From the NCBI RefSeq assembly GCF_004801405.1, contig NZ_SSOB01000006.1, positions 124,001 to 188,000 of the forward strand: 64,000 nt of DNA. The letters run 5' to 3'. This document shows, piece after piece, positions 1-9,380 of the stretch. The first letter of the stretch is position 1, and each line of letters begins with the position of its first letter. The notes below the pieces were generated by a model, which was not told the origin of the DNA, did not search any database, and saw nothing but the letters and a program-made list of their open reading frames with translations. Both the position numbers and the translations under genes were made by a program. This DNA comes from Cohnella fermenti (lineage in GTDB: Bacteria; Bacillota; Bacilli; Paenibacillales; Paenibacillaceae).

Positions 1-2399
1 TGCATGATGGCGAAGTAGGAGCCGGTCGTGCCGGTGGCGCCGGATTGCCAGACGACGCCGGTGTTCTGCGCCGGATTCGGCCCGCTGTAGAGCACCAGAT
101 TGCCGTCGCTCTGCAGCGTCAGGTTGTAGCCGCCGGACGGGGCGACGAGGAACTGTCCCGAGCCAAGCTGCTTGCCCGCGGTCAGCAGCCAGCGATCCGC
201 CGTCTGGGGAATGTCGCCGTTCACGCCGACGCCGAACAGGCTCGCGCCCCAGCCGTCCGTCGGGCTGGCGTCGCCGAAGCGCACGTAGACCGTCTTGTCC
301 GGGTTGCTCGTCAGATACGAAGAGAGATCCAGATCGAGCGCAACGCGGTTGCTCGCGTCATGAATGTCCGCGGGAGCGACGGCTTCCGTCGTCCAATTCG
401 CCGCATCCGTGGATACCTCCACCTTGTAGTTGTTGGCGATGTCGAGCTTCAAGTCCAGCGATGCGGCGGTGTTCGCCAGATCGAACCGGTACGTCCAGCT
501 CGCCGCCCCGTCCGCCACGCGATGATCGCCGTCCGCGATGAAGCTGCCGTCGTCCGCATACAGATAACCGCTCTCGTCATGCGTGAAGCTGGCCAGGAAG
601 CCGGCTGCGTCGATGTCCGAGAACGTCGCCTCGGCGTATTGCTTGTACAGATCGACCAGTTCGCCGGGCGATACGACAACGAAGCTCGCAGGCAGCGAAT
701 CGATATAGTCCGTCAGCAGCTCCGTGTTGACGTATTGCGCCGCCACGCTGAAGAAGGCGGGCCCGCCTCCGTCGTAGTCCTTGATCGCCTGCGCATCCGC
801 GAAGGAATAATTGATGAAGACCGGCTTGCCGAGGTACATAAAGTTGGTCTCCGTCAGATCGGCGACCGACGGCCGCTGCGGATCGGCTCCCCCATAGCCC
901 GCGAACACGCCTTCAACGCTCGGAATGGCGGTATAAGGGATCGCGTCGAACCGGTCGTAATTCATCGTCCGCAGCAGACGATAGCGCATGTAATCCATAT
1001 AATCGTCCGTCAGGTCGAAGTAATCGTCCCGATAAGCAGCGGACGGAGCGTACTTCAGATAGCCGACACCGGTCACGGGATTGACGTAGGCGTTGTCCCC
1101 CCGCTCCTCCTCGTAGAATTGGCCGACGAGAGGGTCGATCTCCTGAATTGTCGAAGCCAGCTCCCATGCGATCGGATACTCCTCGCGGTCGGCCAGTCCG
1201 AACCAGTGCGGATACTTATACTGGAGAAAAAGCAGCGTGTCCCCGTCGGTTTCCGTGAAGCTGATGTAGGTTTTCGATGGGTCGTAGGTCAGATTGCGGT
1301 TGCTCTCGCTCGCGGAGGGGCGGACGGAGGGCAATCCGCTCGTCCAGCTCAGGTTGAAGCTCTCGCTGGTGACGAGGGAGAACTTGCCCTTGGGATTGAA
1401 GTAGCGGCCGAACGCATCTTCGTCCGTCGTTCCTCCCCACACGCCGATCACCGGCGTGTTCGGCCCGCTCCGATCCGCAATCTCGTCGGTCAGCGCCTTC
1501 TCGGCCATACTGAGGCCGGTACCCGCCGCCGGATCGCCCTTCAGATTGACGACAAAGATCTTGTTCGCGATCAGATAGTCGAACATGGCGAGGCTGAAGT
1601 TCGGGTTGTTCGCCACAATATCCGTCCGCATATCCTCATCCAGGTTGTCCATGGCGTAGTCGTAGCTTTTTTGCCACGTGCTCAGATCCAGCGTCCGGGT
1701 GTCGGCCAGCACCGGCAGCGTCACTCCGTAGTCGTCCTCCAGCTCGTCGAGCTGATCCTCCGTCAACGCGATCGCCCCATACTTGGCGCACAGCATGGCC
1801 GTTACGTTAAGCTGCGCCACGATCGTCTCCGCAGGCTGGTAGCTCTTGTTCGCCTCCGCATACTGGGAATCGTCGTCCGTCGTGTAGTAGAAGCTGCCGG
1901 CGTTCCCGTTCGCTCCCGGGGAGACGTCGAGCATATCCGGATCGTAGAGCACCGCTCCCACCAGCTCCGTCGCGAAGCTCTGAACGAGCTCCAGCGGGTC
2001 GGTATGCTGAACCTTCGTGTAGCCCGTCAGCCGGTCGAACCAGAAGTCGCGGCCGACCATCGTCGAATTCGCATCGAAGCCGGGGCCGACGTCATACATG
2101 TGCACCGGGTTCTTCAGCACCCAGATGCGCGGCTCCTCCCGGTTGACGATGCCCTGCAGCGACTCGACCGTCAGCAGATCGCCGAGCGTGAACGCGTCGT
2201 CCTCCATATCGATGTAATCGATCGTCTGGGACGGCTGCTGCGAAGCGCGCGGATAGACGGCGGCCCCGGCCGGAGCCGCCGCCGCTCCCAGCAGCGCCGC
2301 GGCGAAGAGCACCGCCGACAGCCTCCTGAGCGCCCTCGTTCCTCCTCTCGCCCCGCTCCGCTCCGATGTCCCGTTGCCTTCTGCCATCGTTATCATCAT
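1..2399 (-). CDS. GxGYxYP-family putative glycoside hydrolase with bulb-type lectin domain (partial, C-terminus off window)
   Basis: The minus frame is open from an ATG at 2399 to the left edge (799 codons), preceded by GAGGGGAGCACA as ribosome binding site. A hydrophobic Ala/Leu-rich signal peptide lies within the first 50 residues. The body resembles GxGYxYP proteins, putative secreted carbohydrate-active proteins, and contains a GVGYLKYAP motif near residue 440. The last visible stretch has the pattern YNLTLQSDGNLVLY typical of mannose-binding bulb-type lectins, so a sugar-binding domain follows the catalytic-like part. It begins 14 nt after the fucosidase stop and is probably co-transcribed with it. 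The enzymatic activity of this family is not established, so the substrate is inference. Confidence 0.8.
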   Translation of the reverse strand, partial: MMITMAEGNGTSERSGARGGTRALRRLSAVLFAAALLGAAAAPAGAAVYPRASQQPSQTIDYIDMEDDAFTLGDLLTVESLQGIVNREEPRIWVLKNPVHMYDVGPGFDANSTMVGRDFWFDRLTGYTKVQHTDPLELVQSFATELVGAVLYDPDMLDVSPGANGNAGSFYYTTDDDSQYAEANKSYQPAETIVAQLNVTAMLCAKYGAIALTEDQLDELEDDYGVTLPVLADTRTLDLSTWQKSYDYAMDNLDEDMRTDIVANNPNFSLAMFDYLIANKIFVVNLKGDPAAGTGLSMAEKALTDEIADRSGPNTPVIGVWGGTTDEDAFGRYFNPKGKFSLVTSESFNLSWTSGLPSVRPSASESNRNLTYDPSKTYISFTETDGDTLLFLQYKYPHWFGLADREEYPIAWELASTIQEIDPLVGQFYEEERGDNAYVNPVTGVGYLKYAPSAAYRDDYFDLTDDYMDYMRYRLLRTMNYDRFDAIPYTAIPSVEGVFAGYGGADPQRPSVADLTETNFMYLGKPVFINYSFADAQAIKDYDGGGPAFFSVAAQYVNTELLTDYIDSLPASFVVVSPGELVDLYKQYAEATFSDIDAAGFLASFTHDESGYLYADDGSFIADGDHRVADGAASWTYRFDLANTAASLDLKLDIANNYKVEVSTDAANWTTEAVAPADIHDASNRVALDLDLSSYLTSNPDKTVYVRFGDASPTDGWGASLFGVGVNGDIPQTADRWLLTAGKQLGSGQFLVAPSGGYNLTLQSDGNLVLYSGPNPAQNTGVVWQSGATGTTGSYFAIM

Positions 2400-2413
2400 T
2401 GTGCTCCCCTCTC

Positions 2414-3724
2414 TTAATCGAATCGGACCACGTAAGCCTGACGGCACGGCAGCCGTTCCGGCGGCACAACCGGCACCTCCAGCGTTACTCCTTCCGCCGC
2501 CCCGCGACAGGTCAGCGGCTCGTCGAATCCAAGCATCCGCGCCCGCGTCTTGCCGGCGAGGCCGGGAGCCGTCAGCGTCGTCTCGCGTTCCGGCCAACGC
2601 AGGAAGATGGCGTATACGGCATCCCCCTTGACCGTATAGCGAACGCCGGCATCGGAGTCGTGTCGCTCCGGCCAATGGCTTGTTCCATAGATCGCCTCGC
2701 CGTTGACCCGCAGCCACTCGCCGAGCTGCGCCAAGCGCTCCTCCATAATGACCGGAATGAGTCCGTCCGCCGTCGGCCCGACATTGAGCAGCAGATTGCC
2801 GCCCCGGCTGACCGTGTCGACAAGCAAGTGAATGACATCCCGTTCCGTCATGTAATCGTCCAGCGTCTCGTTGCGGTTGTACCCGAACGAGGTGCCGATG
2901 CCCCGGTTCTCCTCCCACTTGCGCTCTCTGCTCATATGAAGCTCTTGCCCGTCCGGCCCGTAGCCGACCTCGCCGTATTCCGTCGTGAAGCAGCCTCCGT
3001 GCCGTCCCCGCGTCTCCCGTCCCCAGCGGTCGTTCACGACGATCTCCTCCCCGATGTCCGGGTGCGAGAACAGCCAGCTTAAGAACTCCGTGCTGTGCCA
3101 CGTCTCGCTCGGGTGCTCCCACTCTCCGTCGGTGAACAGAACGGAAGGCCCATAGGCATCGACCAGTTCCTTCATCTGCGGAATCATATGGGTCGTCGCA
3201 TACGCTTCGGGATCGCTCAGGTAGAGCGGATTAAACCACTCCAGCAGCGAATAGTACGCCCCCATCCGCAGGCCGCTCTCGCGCACGGCGGCCGCCAGCT
3301 CGCCGAACAGGTCGCGGTGCGCGCCGATGTCGACGCTGTTCCAGTTCCAGGCGTGCCGGCTCGGCCACAGGCAGAAGGCATCGTGATGCTTGGCCGTCAG
3401 CACGACGTAGCGGGCGCCTGAGCGGCGGAACAGCTCCGCCCACCGCTGCGGGTCGAACAGCTCCGCCCGGAAGCTTGGCGCGAAGTCCTCGTAGGCCGCA
3501 CGCTCCCCGTACGTTCGCCGGTGGAAGTCGCGGTAAGCGCTTCCCTCCTGCCGCACAGCGCTGCCGTACCATTCGGCATAAGCCTCTCCCGACGTGTTCA
3601 CGCTCTCTCGCTTCGGCCCCCAGGACGGCACGGAATACGGCCCCCAGTGAATAAAAATGCCGAATTTGACATCGTCGAACCAGGCCGGCACCGATCGTTC
3701 GTCCAGCTTGCTCCATGTGTTCAT
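2414..3724 (-). CDS. alpha-L-fucosidase, GH29
   Basis: A 436-residue protein with GH29 hallmarks: FGIFIHWGPYSVPSW near the N-terminus, the block YVVLTAKHHDAFCLW around residue 110, and VLFTDGEWEHP, whose Asp fits the catalytic nucleophile position. GGNLLLNVGPTADG is the conserved block after the barrel. GH29 enzymes release terminal alpha-L-fucose with retention. No signal peptide is seen, so it probably acts in the cytoplasm on imported fuco-oligosaccharides. The downstream GxGYxYP gene starts 14 nt after its stop. The start is set by an upstream GAGGAAG. The Arg/Cys-rich reading in other frames is not coding. Confidence 0.92.
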   Translation of the reverse strand: MNTWSKLDERSVPAWFDDVKFGIFIHWGPYSVPSWGPKRESVNTSGEAYAEWYGSAVRQEGSAYRDFHRRTYGERAAYEDFAPSFRAELFDPQRWAELFRRSGARYVVLTAKHHDAFCLWPSRHAWNWNSVDIGAHRDLFGELAAAVRESGLRMGAYYSLLEWFNPLYLSDPEAYATTHMIPQMKELVDAYGPSVLFTDGEWEHPSETWHSTEFLSWLFSHPDIGEEIVVNDRWGRETRGRHGGCFTTEYGEVGYGPDGQELHMSRERKWEENRGIGTSFGYNRNETLDDYMTERDVIHLLVDTVSRGGNLLLNVGPTADGLIPVIMEERLAQLGEWLRVNGEAIYGTSHWPERHDSDAGVRYTVKGDAVYAIFLRWPERETTLTAPGLAGKTRARMLGFDEPLTCRGAAEGVTLEVPVVPPERLPCRQAYVVRFD

Positions 3725-3759
3725 CCGTCTTCTTCCTCTCTCGCTCTATGCTTGCTTGC

Positions 3760-4056
3760 AACCGCCCCAGACGATCGTTTTATGCTAAAAACCACATACA
3801 ATTGACGTCTAACCGCCCCGGACGACCGCTTTTATGCTAAAAACCGCATACAATCGGCGCCTAACCGCCCCCGGCGACCGCTTTTATGCTAAAAACCACA
3901 TACAATAGGCGACCAACCGCCCCAGACGACCGTTTTTATGCTAAAAACCACATACAATCGGCGACCAACCGCCCCAGACGACCGTTTTTATGCTAAAAAC
4001 CACATACAATCGGCGACTAACCGCCCCAGACGACCGTATTTATGCTAAAAACAACT
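3760..4056. repeat. 52-bp tandem repeat array upstream of the fucosidase gene
   Basis: Units begin at 3760, 3811, 3863, 3915, 3967 and 4019 with AACCGCCCCAGACGACCG and contain TTTATGCTAAAAACCACA. The period is 52 bp (the first unit is 51) and the sixth unit is incomplete. The core has the form ATG-N-AAAAA-N-CAT, a loose palindrome. A stray fragment of the unit lies at 4566-4600. Related cores occur in the arrays at 17,021 and 34,955. The array lies just upstream of the GH29 start at 3724, so it could affect expression of that operon, but no function is shown. Confidence 0.9.
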
Positions 4057-4204
4057 ATGACAACAAGGACAGTTGTCACCCCCTACAATGAAAATTTTTC
4101 GTATGAGGCCATTCGCAGTGATGAAAAGCCAACTGCGGAGAGGCAGGAGGAGCGGAGTTAGTAGAGAAACCTGTACAACGGAGCTCCGAAGAGGCGGTTG
4201 GAGA

Positions 4205-4552
4205 GGGAGATGAGAGGAAAACCCGCCTATCGACTGTTCGTTCCACTTGCCATCCCGCCCGGTATCGCCCCCCATGCGTCTATTCCCTCTGGCGGCATTA
4301 GGTCTCTTCTCCCTTTCGTTCAGGATAAGGAGGTGGGCTGTCCTAAGACCCAAGGGCATGATCGGCAAGCGGAGGTTCCTGATCCAAGGGGAGAAGAGGC
4401 ATAAGTGTTAAGAAGGGGGATAGCGCCTTTCTTGTCACCATAATGTGGAAATCAACTCGCCGACTCACCAAAATGCCGACCGCGCCAGCTGGTGCTAGAC
4501 GGTGGCGAGACTTTTCTGTCTAAATCCGGTACAGACCGCCATTAGCGAGACT
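4205..4552 (+). repeat. dispersed repeat, copy A (inverted partner at 12,685-13,025)
   Basis: About 345 bp closely match the reverse complement of 12,685-13,025. Shared stretches include AAAACCCGCCTATCGACT, CCTCTGGCGGCATTAGGTC, AAGCGGAGGTTCCTGATCC and TCCGGTACAGACCGCCATT. Internally, TCTCTTCTCCCTTT and AAGGGGAGAAGAGG can pair as a stem. Short open frames read through it in both copies, but no start with a good ribosome binding site was seen. It could be a non-autonomous mobile element or a structured RNA. It lies in a gene-free stretch (3725-4696). Confidence 0.8.
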
Positions 4553-4608
4553 TAATTTTCGTATTAAATCACATAAAACCATCGACCAACCGCCCCGGGC
4601 GCGATCGC

Positions 4609-4633
4609 GGAAGGGCGCGGCTTGCGCCCTTCC
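4609..4633 (-). terminator. stem-loop downstream of the solute-binding protein gene
   Basis: A perfect 10-bp stem, GGAAGGGCGC pairing with GCGCCCTTCC around a 5-nt loop, lies 64 nt past the stop at 4697. No clear U-tract follows on the minus strand, so it may be a weak terminator or a 3' RNA-protecting hairpin. Confidence 0.5.
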
Positions 4634-4696
4634 TTCGACCAACCTCATTGCATCCTTTTCCAAGCCCGCTTAATTCTCTGCGCCAATAACTCCGGC

Positions 4697-6376
4697 CTAC
4701 ATCTTGCCTTTGTATTGCCGGTCGTACGCCTGCTGCGTCAGCTCGGTCAGGCGGTCGTACCCGATCTTCTTCAGCTCGGTCAGGTACTTGTCCCAGTCCT
4801 TGTCCAGATCCATGCTTCCGGTAACGAACTTCGCCACGCTCTCGTCGAGGTACTGAATGACCGCGTTGTTCAGTTCCTCCCACTCGGTCGCCTCGTCCTC
4901 CGGCATCATGAAGGTGCCCGGCATCACCTGCTCCGGCCCCTTGCCTTCGTATTTGTTCTTCGTCTCGTCGTACAGAATCTTCTCGGAGTTCCACACTCCG
5001 GGAGTGACGACCTGGCCGTTGCGCCATTCGTTCGTCATGAACGTGTTGAGCCCGTTGCCCCATGTGAAGTTGTTCGGCTGCTCCCCGCTCTTAATCACGT
5101 TGTACTTGGCCGGGCTGCCGTCCAAGCCGACTTCTCCGTCCTTCGCCTTCACCCAGACGTCGCCCTCTTCCCCGTAGAGGTTGTAGTCCCCGTCGAGGTA
5201 GAGCTGGTAGATCGCATCGCCGAAGCGCATCGCCAGCTCCGGATTCTTGGCCGCCTTCGTGATCACGAAGTTGCCGACGCCCATGCCGAAGGCATATTCC
5301 TTCGCCAGCGAGACGCCTCCCGGTCCGGTCAGCGGCGGAACCGCAACATAGTCCTCCTTCACCGGATTGGCATCGCTCCAGTCGACCCAGCTCAGGCTCC
5401 CGCTCGCGACGGCGCCGACCTTGTTGCCCGCTTCCTCCGTGCCGGTCAGAATCTTGACCTTGTTGTCGTCCTCGAGCAGGAACTCGGGATCGATCAGCCC
5501 TTCGGCGTACAGCTTGTGCAGATAGGCGAGCCCTTCCTTCCATTCCGGCTGGACCGGCGCCTGCACGATCACGTCGTCCTGCAGCATCAGCCGGTTGCCG
5601 GCCTCGTTGTCGATGAAGGCGTTCATCAGGAAGTAGTCGATGCCGCCCTGCCACGAGCCGCGCGTCAGCGGGATCTCGTCCGCCTTGCCGTTGCCGTTCG
5701 GGTCCTGCTCCTTGAACGCTTTGAGCACCTGATAGAACTCATCGGTTGTCGTCGGCATCTCCAGTCCGAGCTTGTCGAGCCAGCTCTGGTTGAGCCACAG
5801 CTTGTGGCTGTAGGTGCAGTGGAAGCATTCGTTGATCGAGGGCAGTCCGTAGATGTTGCCGTCCGGAGCCGTGATCGTGCTCTTGATAATCGGATTGTAA
5901 TCGAACACCTGCTTGGTAGCGGTGCCATACTTGTCGATCAGATCATTCAACGGTAGGAAAAGCCCCTGCGAGCCGTATGCGATCTGCTGAGCGTTGCTGA
6001 TCCCCCAGGACAGAATGACGTCGGGCAGGTCGCTGTTGCTCGCCAGCAGCAGGTTCAGCTTGTCGCTGTAGTCCTCCATGTTCGCGCGCACCCAATTGAT
6101 CTTGATGTTTGTCTTCTCCTCGAAGTACTTCGTGAACCAGTTGTCGTCCAGGTCCCCGATCCAACTCGGCGGACTTGCCCACACCGTCAGCGTCTCCTCG
6201 TTCTTGACGATCGGGAACGTGCCCGGCTCGTTGAAGTTGTCGGCCGCCGTCGTCGCCCCGGACGATGCGCTTGCCTCCCCGTTCCCGTTAGCCTTGTTGT
6301 TGGACCCGTTGCAGCCCGCCAGCAGCATGGCCAGCGCCATCAGTGCCGCCGCGAGCGTCATTAATCTTTTTCTCAT
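4697..6376 (-). CDS. sugar ABC transporter substrate-binding lipoprotein
   Basis: A 559-residue extracellular solute-binding protein. The true start is the ATG at 6376 (MRKRLMTLAA) with GGAGGGG upstream, not the earlier in-frame ATG. The signal peptide ends in a lipobox LLAGC, so the mature protein is a membrane-anchored lipoprotein. Its length and layout match the large LplA/YtcQ-type oligosaccharide binding proteins of Paenibacillaceae. It is the last gene of an operon with two permeases (7479-8432 and 6565-7461). No ATPase gene is nearby, which is common in these systems because a shared MsmX-type ATPase serves several importers. The ligand is unknown; the nearby fucosidase makes a fucosylated sugar plausible. 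Confidence 0.93.
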   Translation of the reverse strand: MRKRLMTLAAALMALAMLLAGCNGSNNKANGNGEASASSGATTAADNFNEPGTFPIVKNEETLTVWASPPSWIGDLDDNWFTKYFEEKTNIKINWVRANMEDYSDKLNLLLASNSDLPDVILSWGISNAQQIAYGSQGLFLPLNDLIDKYGTATKQVFDYNPIIKSTITAPDGNIYGLPSINECFHCTYSHKLWLNQSWLDKLGLEMPTTTDEFYQVLKAFKEQDPNGNGKADEIPLTRGSWQGGIDYFLMNAFIDNEAGNRLMLQDDVIVQAPVQPEWKEGLAYLHKLYAEGLIDPEFLLEDDNKVKILTGTEEAGNKVGAVASGSLSWVDWSDANPVKEDYVAVPPLTGPGGVSLAKEYAFGMGVGNFVITKAAKNPELAMRFGDAIYQLYLDGDYNLYGEEGDVWVKAKDGEVGLDGSPAKYNVIKSGEQPNNFTWGNGLNTFMTNEWRNGQVVTPGVWNSEKILYDETKNKYEGKGPEQVMPGTFMMPEDEATEWEELNNAVIQYLDESVAKFVTGSMDLDKDWDKYLTELKKIGYDRLTELTQQAYDRQYKGKM

Positions 6377-6564
6377 CGTCCGAACCCCTCCGTTTAATGG
6401 AATTATTCCCGTGTGTGCTCTCCTCATCTTACCTCTTCATGCAGCCAACTTCATGCAGCCAACGCGTATCCCCCGAGCTTCGCGATGCGGGGTAGCCTCA
6501 CCTCCTTAACGGAATGGAATGCCCGGCGAGCGGCAGGATCGATGCCCGCATCCGGCTCTAGATG

Positions 6565-7461
6565 CTATCCCTTGATCGAGCCGATCATGATCCCGCGGAC
6601 GAAGTAGCGCTGCACGAACGGATACAGCAAGATAACCGGCAGGCTGGACACCACGATCAAGGCATACTTCAGTTGCTCGCGCAGGTTCGCCCGCTCCGCC
6701 AGCGCCTTCGTGTCCATCGATGACGTCATGCTCGGGTCGATCTGGTTCTGGATCAGGATCGAACGGAGAATCATCTGCAGCGGCATTTTGTCATTGTCCT
6801 TCAGGTAGATCAGCGCGTTCTGGATATTGTTCCAGTAGCCGATCGCGTAGAACAGCGCGTTGACCGCCAGAATCGCCCCGGCCAGCGGCAGCGCGATGCG
6901 GCGAAGGAACGTGAAGTCGTCGCATCCGTCCAGCTTCGCGGCCTCGAGCAATTCCGGAGGAATGCCCGTCTGGAAGAAGGTGCGGGTGATGATCAGGTTG
7001 TACACGGCCAGCGCCGACGGCAGAATGATGGCCCATCTCGTGTCGTACAGCCCCAATTGGTTGACGAGCAGATACGTCGGGATCAACCCTCCGCTGAAGA
7101 ACATCGTCAGCGTGAACAGGAACAGAATCGGGTTGCGCGCCTTGAAGTCCGGCCGGGAGAGCGGGTACGCGGCCAGCACCGTCAGCGCGACGCTGATCAA
7201 GGTCCCTCCGACCGTGTAGATCAGCGTATTGTAGAAGCCTTGCCAGATTCCGGCGTAACGGAACACGGCCGAATAGCCTTGCAGGCTCGGATGAACGGGC
7301 CACAGCCACACCTTGCCCGACGTCACCGCCGACGGCGAACTGAAGGACGAACTGACGATGTAGACGATCGGGTAGAGCGTAACGACAAGAGCGACAGACA
7401 GCAGAAAATACACGGAGAACGCAAACCAGCGGTCCCCTCCCGTCTCGCGGACGTTGTTCAT
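6565..7461 (-). CDS. carbohydrate ABC transporter permease (LplC/YtcP type)
   Basis: A 298-residue integral membrane protein starting at the ATG at 7461 (MNNVRETGGDRW) after AAGGAGG. Six hydrophobic segments are visible. The EAA-type loop that contacts the ATPase is present as PPELLEAAKLDGCDDF, followed by FLRRIALPL. The C-terminus FVRGIMIGSIKG is typical of this subfamily. It begins 17 nt after the stop of the partner permease and precedes the binding lipoprotein, so the three genes form one import operon. Confidence 0.94.
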   Translation of the reverse strand: MNNVRETGGDRWFAFSVYFLLSVALVVTLYPIVYIVSSSFSSPSAVTSGKVWLWPVHPSLQGYSAVFRYAGIWQGFYNTLIYTVGGTLISVALTVLAAYPLSRPDFKARNPILFLFTLTMFFSGGLIPTYLLVNQLGLYDTRWAIILPSALAVYNLIITRTFFQTGIPPELLEAAKLDGCDDFTFLRRIALPLAGAILAVNALFYAIGYWNNIQNALIYLKDNDKMPLQMILRSILIQNQIDPSMTSSMDTKALAERANLREQLKYALIVVSSLPVILLYPFVQRYFVRGIMIGSIKG

Positions 7462-7478
7462 CGGACCAGCCTCCTTGG

Positions 7479-8432
7479 CTACCATAGACTCGATTGATTG
7501 ATGCGCTTGGCGAATTGGTTGGCGGCAATCAGCAGTGCGAAGTTGATCGCCGAATTGAACAGGCCGATGGCGGCCGCATACGAGAAGTTCGGCAGCGATG
7601 CCGCGAGACCCGTCTTGTACACGTAAGTCGAGATGACCTCGGAGCGGTCCAGGTTCAGCGAGTTCTGCATCAGGTAGATTTTGTCGAAGAAGCCCAGATT
7701 CATGACCTGCCCGATCGCCAGAATGAAGGTGATAACGACGGTCGGCATAATGCCCGGCAGATCGATGTGGCGCACCCGCTGCAGCCTCGACGCCCCATCC
7801 ATGACCGCCGCCTCGTACAGCGACGTATCGATGGACGACAGCGCGGCGATGTAGATGATCGCGTTGAAGCCCGCCCCCTGCCAGATGTTCGACCACGAGT
7901 AGATTGTGCTGAACCATCCCGGCTCCGTCATGAACAGAATCGGATGGCCGCCGAAGAAGACGATGATGCGATTGATAATTCCGTAATCCTGCGTGGACAG
8001 GAACTGGTGTAGCATGCCGACGACAACCGTGACCGAGATGAAGTACGGCGCGAAGGTCGACATTTGAACCGCTTTCCGAAAGCGCTTGCTATTTGCATTG
8101 TTCAGAAGCAGCGCCAGCAGCACGAAGATCGGGAATCCGGCGAGCAGCGTGTAGAAGCACACTTCTATCGTGTTGAGCACGATGGAGGCCGAATCGTATG
8201 CGTGGAAAAACTTGCGGAAGTACTTCAGCCCCGCCCACGGGCTCCCCGTAATGCCGTCGACTGCACGGAAGTTGCGGAACGCGATCTGAACGCCGTACAT
8301 CGGCACGTACATAAATACGATCAGCCAGATAACAGGAACGGATACCATCGCGTAAAGTTGATAGTTGGTCCGGAGCTCCCTCCATGTCCGGGCGGTCCGC
8401 CCGGGCCCGGATGCGGCGCTTGTGTGTCTCAT
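7479..8432 (-). CDS. sugar ABC transporter permease (LplB/YtcO type)
   Basis: A 317-residue permease that opens the importer operon. The ATG at 8432 (MRHTSAASGPG) with AGGAGG nine bases upstream is preferred over the longer frame, whose N-terminus is Arg-rich and unlike the family. The first membrane helix carries VIWLIVFMYVPMYGVQ, a family signature. The EAA loop is SLYEAAVMDGASRLQRV. It should form a heterodimer with the product of 6565-7461. Confidence 0.93.
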   Translation of the reverse strand: MRHTSAASGPGRTARTWRELRTNYQLYAMVSVPVIWLIVFMYVPMYGVQIAFRNFRAVDGITGSPWAGLKYFRKFFHAYDSASIVLNTIEVCFYTLLAGFPIFVLLALLLNNANSKRFRKAVQMSTFAPYFISVTVVVGMLHQFLSTQDYGIINRIIVFFGGHPILFMTEPGWFSTIYSWSNIWQGAGFNAIIYIAALSSIDTSLYEAAVMDGASRLQRVRHIDLPGIMPTVVITFILAIGQVMNLGFFDKIYLMQNSLNLDRSEVISTYVYKTGLAASLPNFSYAAAIGLFNSAINFALLIAANQFAKRINQSSLW

Positions 8433-8613
8433 GTTCTTCGATCCTCCTGTCGGTCTTCGGGAACGGCGCTCCCGTTCCGAGCCCAACGTACCACGGCGAA
8501 CGAAGCCGCCGAAAGTGGATATCGGTCGGACGGCATGACGATATCCCGATTCCGGGCCCGGAATCCGTCCTCCCGGCCGGAATAATGCCCGAATCCGGCC
8601 AAGGAACGAAGCA

Positions 8614-8651
8614 GGAGCCGCCCTCAAGTCGATGACTTGGGGAGCGGCTCC
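8614..8651. other. strong stem-loop upstream of the importer operon
   Basis: GGAGCCGCCCTCAAGTC pairs with GACTTGGGGAGCGGCTCC, with one mismatch or bulge, around GAT. It lies 180 nt upstream of the permease start and beside the 51-bp repeats. No T-run follows, so it may be a 5' leader structure or the remains of a terminator. Confidence 0.5.
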
Positions 8652-8694
8652 GGTGGATGGGGTCTATGAGATGGCATCTATGAGGCAGCTATAT

Positions 8695-8893
8695 TGTAGT
8701 CGAAATTTCAGGCTTATTCGTTCGTTTTTGGTCCAGACTGCGAAATGTAGTCGAAATTTCATGCTTATTCGCTCGATCCGGCCGCAGATCGCAAAATGTA
8801 ATCGAAATTTCAGGCTTATTCGCTCGTTTTGGGTCCCGGCCGCAAAATGTAGTCGAAATTTCATGCTTATTCGCTCGACCCGGCCGGCGGGGC
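8695..8893. repeat. 51-bp tandem repeat array, four units
   Basis: Units start with TGTAGTCGAAATTTCA at 8695, 8746, 8797 (TGTAATCG) and 8848, an exact 51-bp period. Units 1 and 3 read AGGCTTATTCG followed by TCGTTTT; units 2 and 4 read ATGCTTATTCGCTCG followed by CCGGCC, so the array is a higher-order ABAB repeat. An open frame through it encodes only the repeated peptide CSRNFRLIRS and is not considered a gene. Confidence 0.9.
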
Positions 8894-9108
8894 TAATATG
8901 CTAATACGCGAATTGTTGCAACCAATAATCGCGCGGCTGCCGTTATTCACTAAAGGGCAGGCCAAATCTATTATTGGAGTGGTCATTATCGGAGTGGTTC
9001 AGATTGCGGAATATCAATGAGTTACTGAGGTTGTTAGGCGAGATGAGGATTTTAATCGATTCGCCAACTACCAATGTCATATAGTCGCAATTCGATTCCG
9101 TCGAGAAT
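8894..9108. other. gene-free stretch with possible gene remnants
   Basis: This AT-richer stretch holds short frames in different phases. One reads a hydrophobic KSIIGVVIIGVVQIAEYQ and another RDEDFNRFANYQC. They do not join into one protein. They may be debris of a decayed gene ending in the small frame at 9109-9330. No promoter or RNA gene could be identified. Confidence 0.35.
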
Positions 9109-9330
9109 GTGCTCAAAACATTGGATGAGCTCAAAGATTGGGTCGAACTTGGAGATAATAAAGTAATATCTGAACTTAACATTTTGTTCGCTCCAACGGG
9201 CTCATTCCAAGAAATATCCATTGCCAGTGGTTGGGGCGAAAAATTTATTGAGTTAGCTGCTCTATTCGACGAAATTACTAAAAATAAATTCGCATTCCCC
9301 TTGAACCTTACGCAACGTAATGATTTATAG
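9109..9330 (+). CDS. small hypothetical protein or C-terminal gene remnant
   Basis: A 73-codon frame with a GTG start (MLKTLDELKDWV) and a natural soluble, mixed alpha/beta composition. A stop lies nine codons upstream in frame and no convincing ribosome binding site precedes the GTG. The frame is therefore either a small gene or the intact end of a decayed larger gene. The base composition is lower in GC than the flanks. It ends 51 nt before the reductase-like gene. The family is not recognised. Confidence 0.35.
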   Translation: MLKTLDELKDWVELGDNKVISELNILFAPTGSFQEISIASGWGEKFIELAALFDEITKNKFAFPLNLTQRNDL

Positions 9331-9380
9331 TGTATGTATCGGCAGGACAAGATAAATTCGAAATCGGAGGAGAAACGGAC

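Noticed and set aside
45..2417. Long plus-strand frame (790 codons) opposite the left-edge gene
   Set aside because: Its product is Arg/Val/Gln-rich with no domains, while the minus frame has a signal peptide, ribosome binding site and family motifs. It is a GC-rich shadow frame.
3760..4056. 52-bp repeats considered as a CRISPR array
   Set aside because: The whole 52-bp unit is conserved, including the would-be spacers, so it is a plain tandem repeat.
4198..4404. Small frames inside the dispersed repeat (GGIRSLLPFVQDK)
   Set aside because: They are shared by both repeat copies but lack start signals and are interrupted differently; treated as part of the repeat.
8632..8904. 90-codon frame encoding repeated CSRNFRLIRS peptides
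   Set aside because: It is produced by the 51-bp tandem repeat; there is no ribosome binding site and the opposite strand is equally open.
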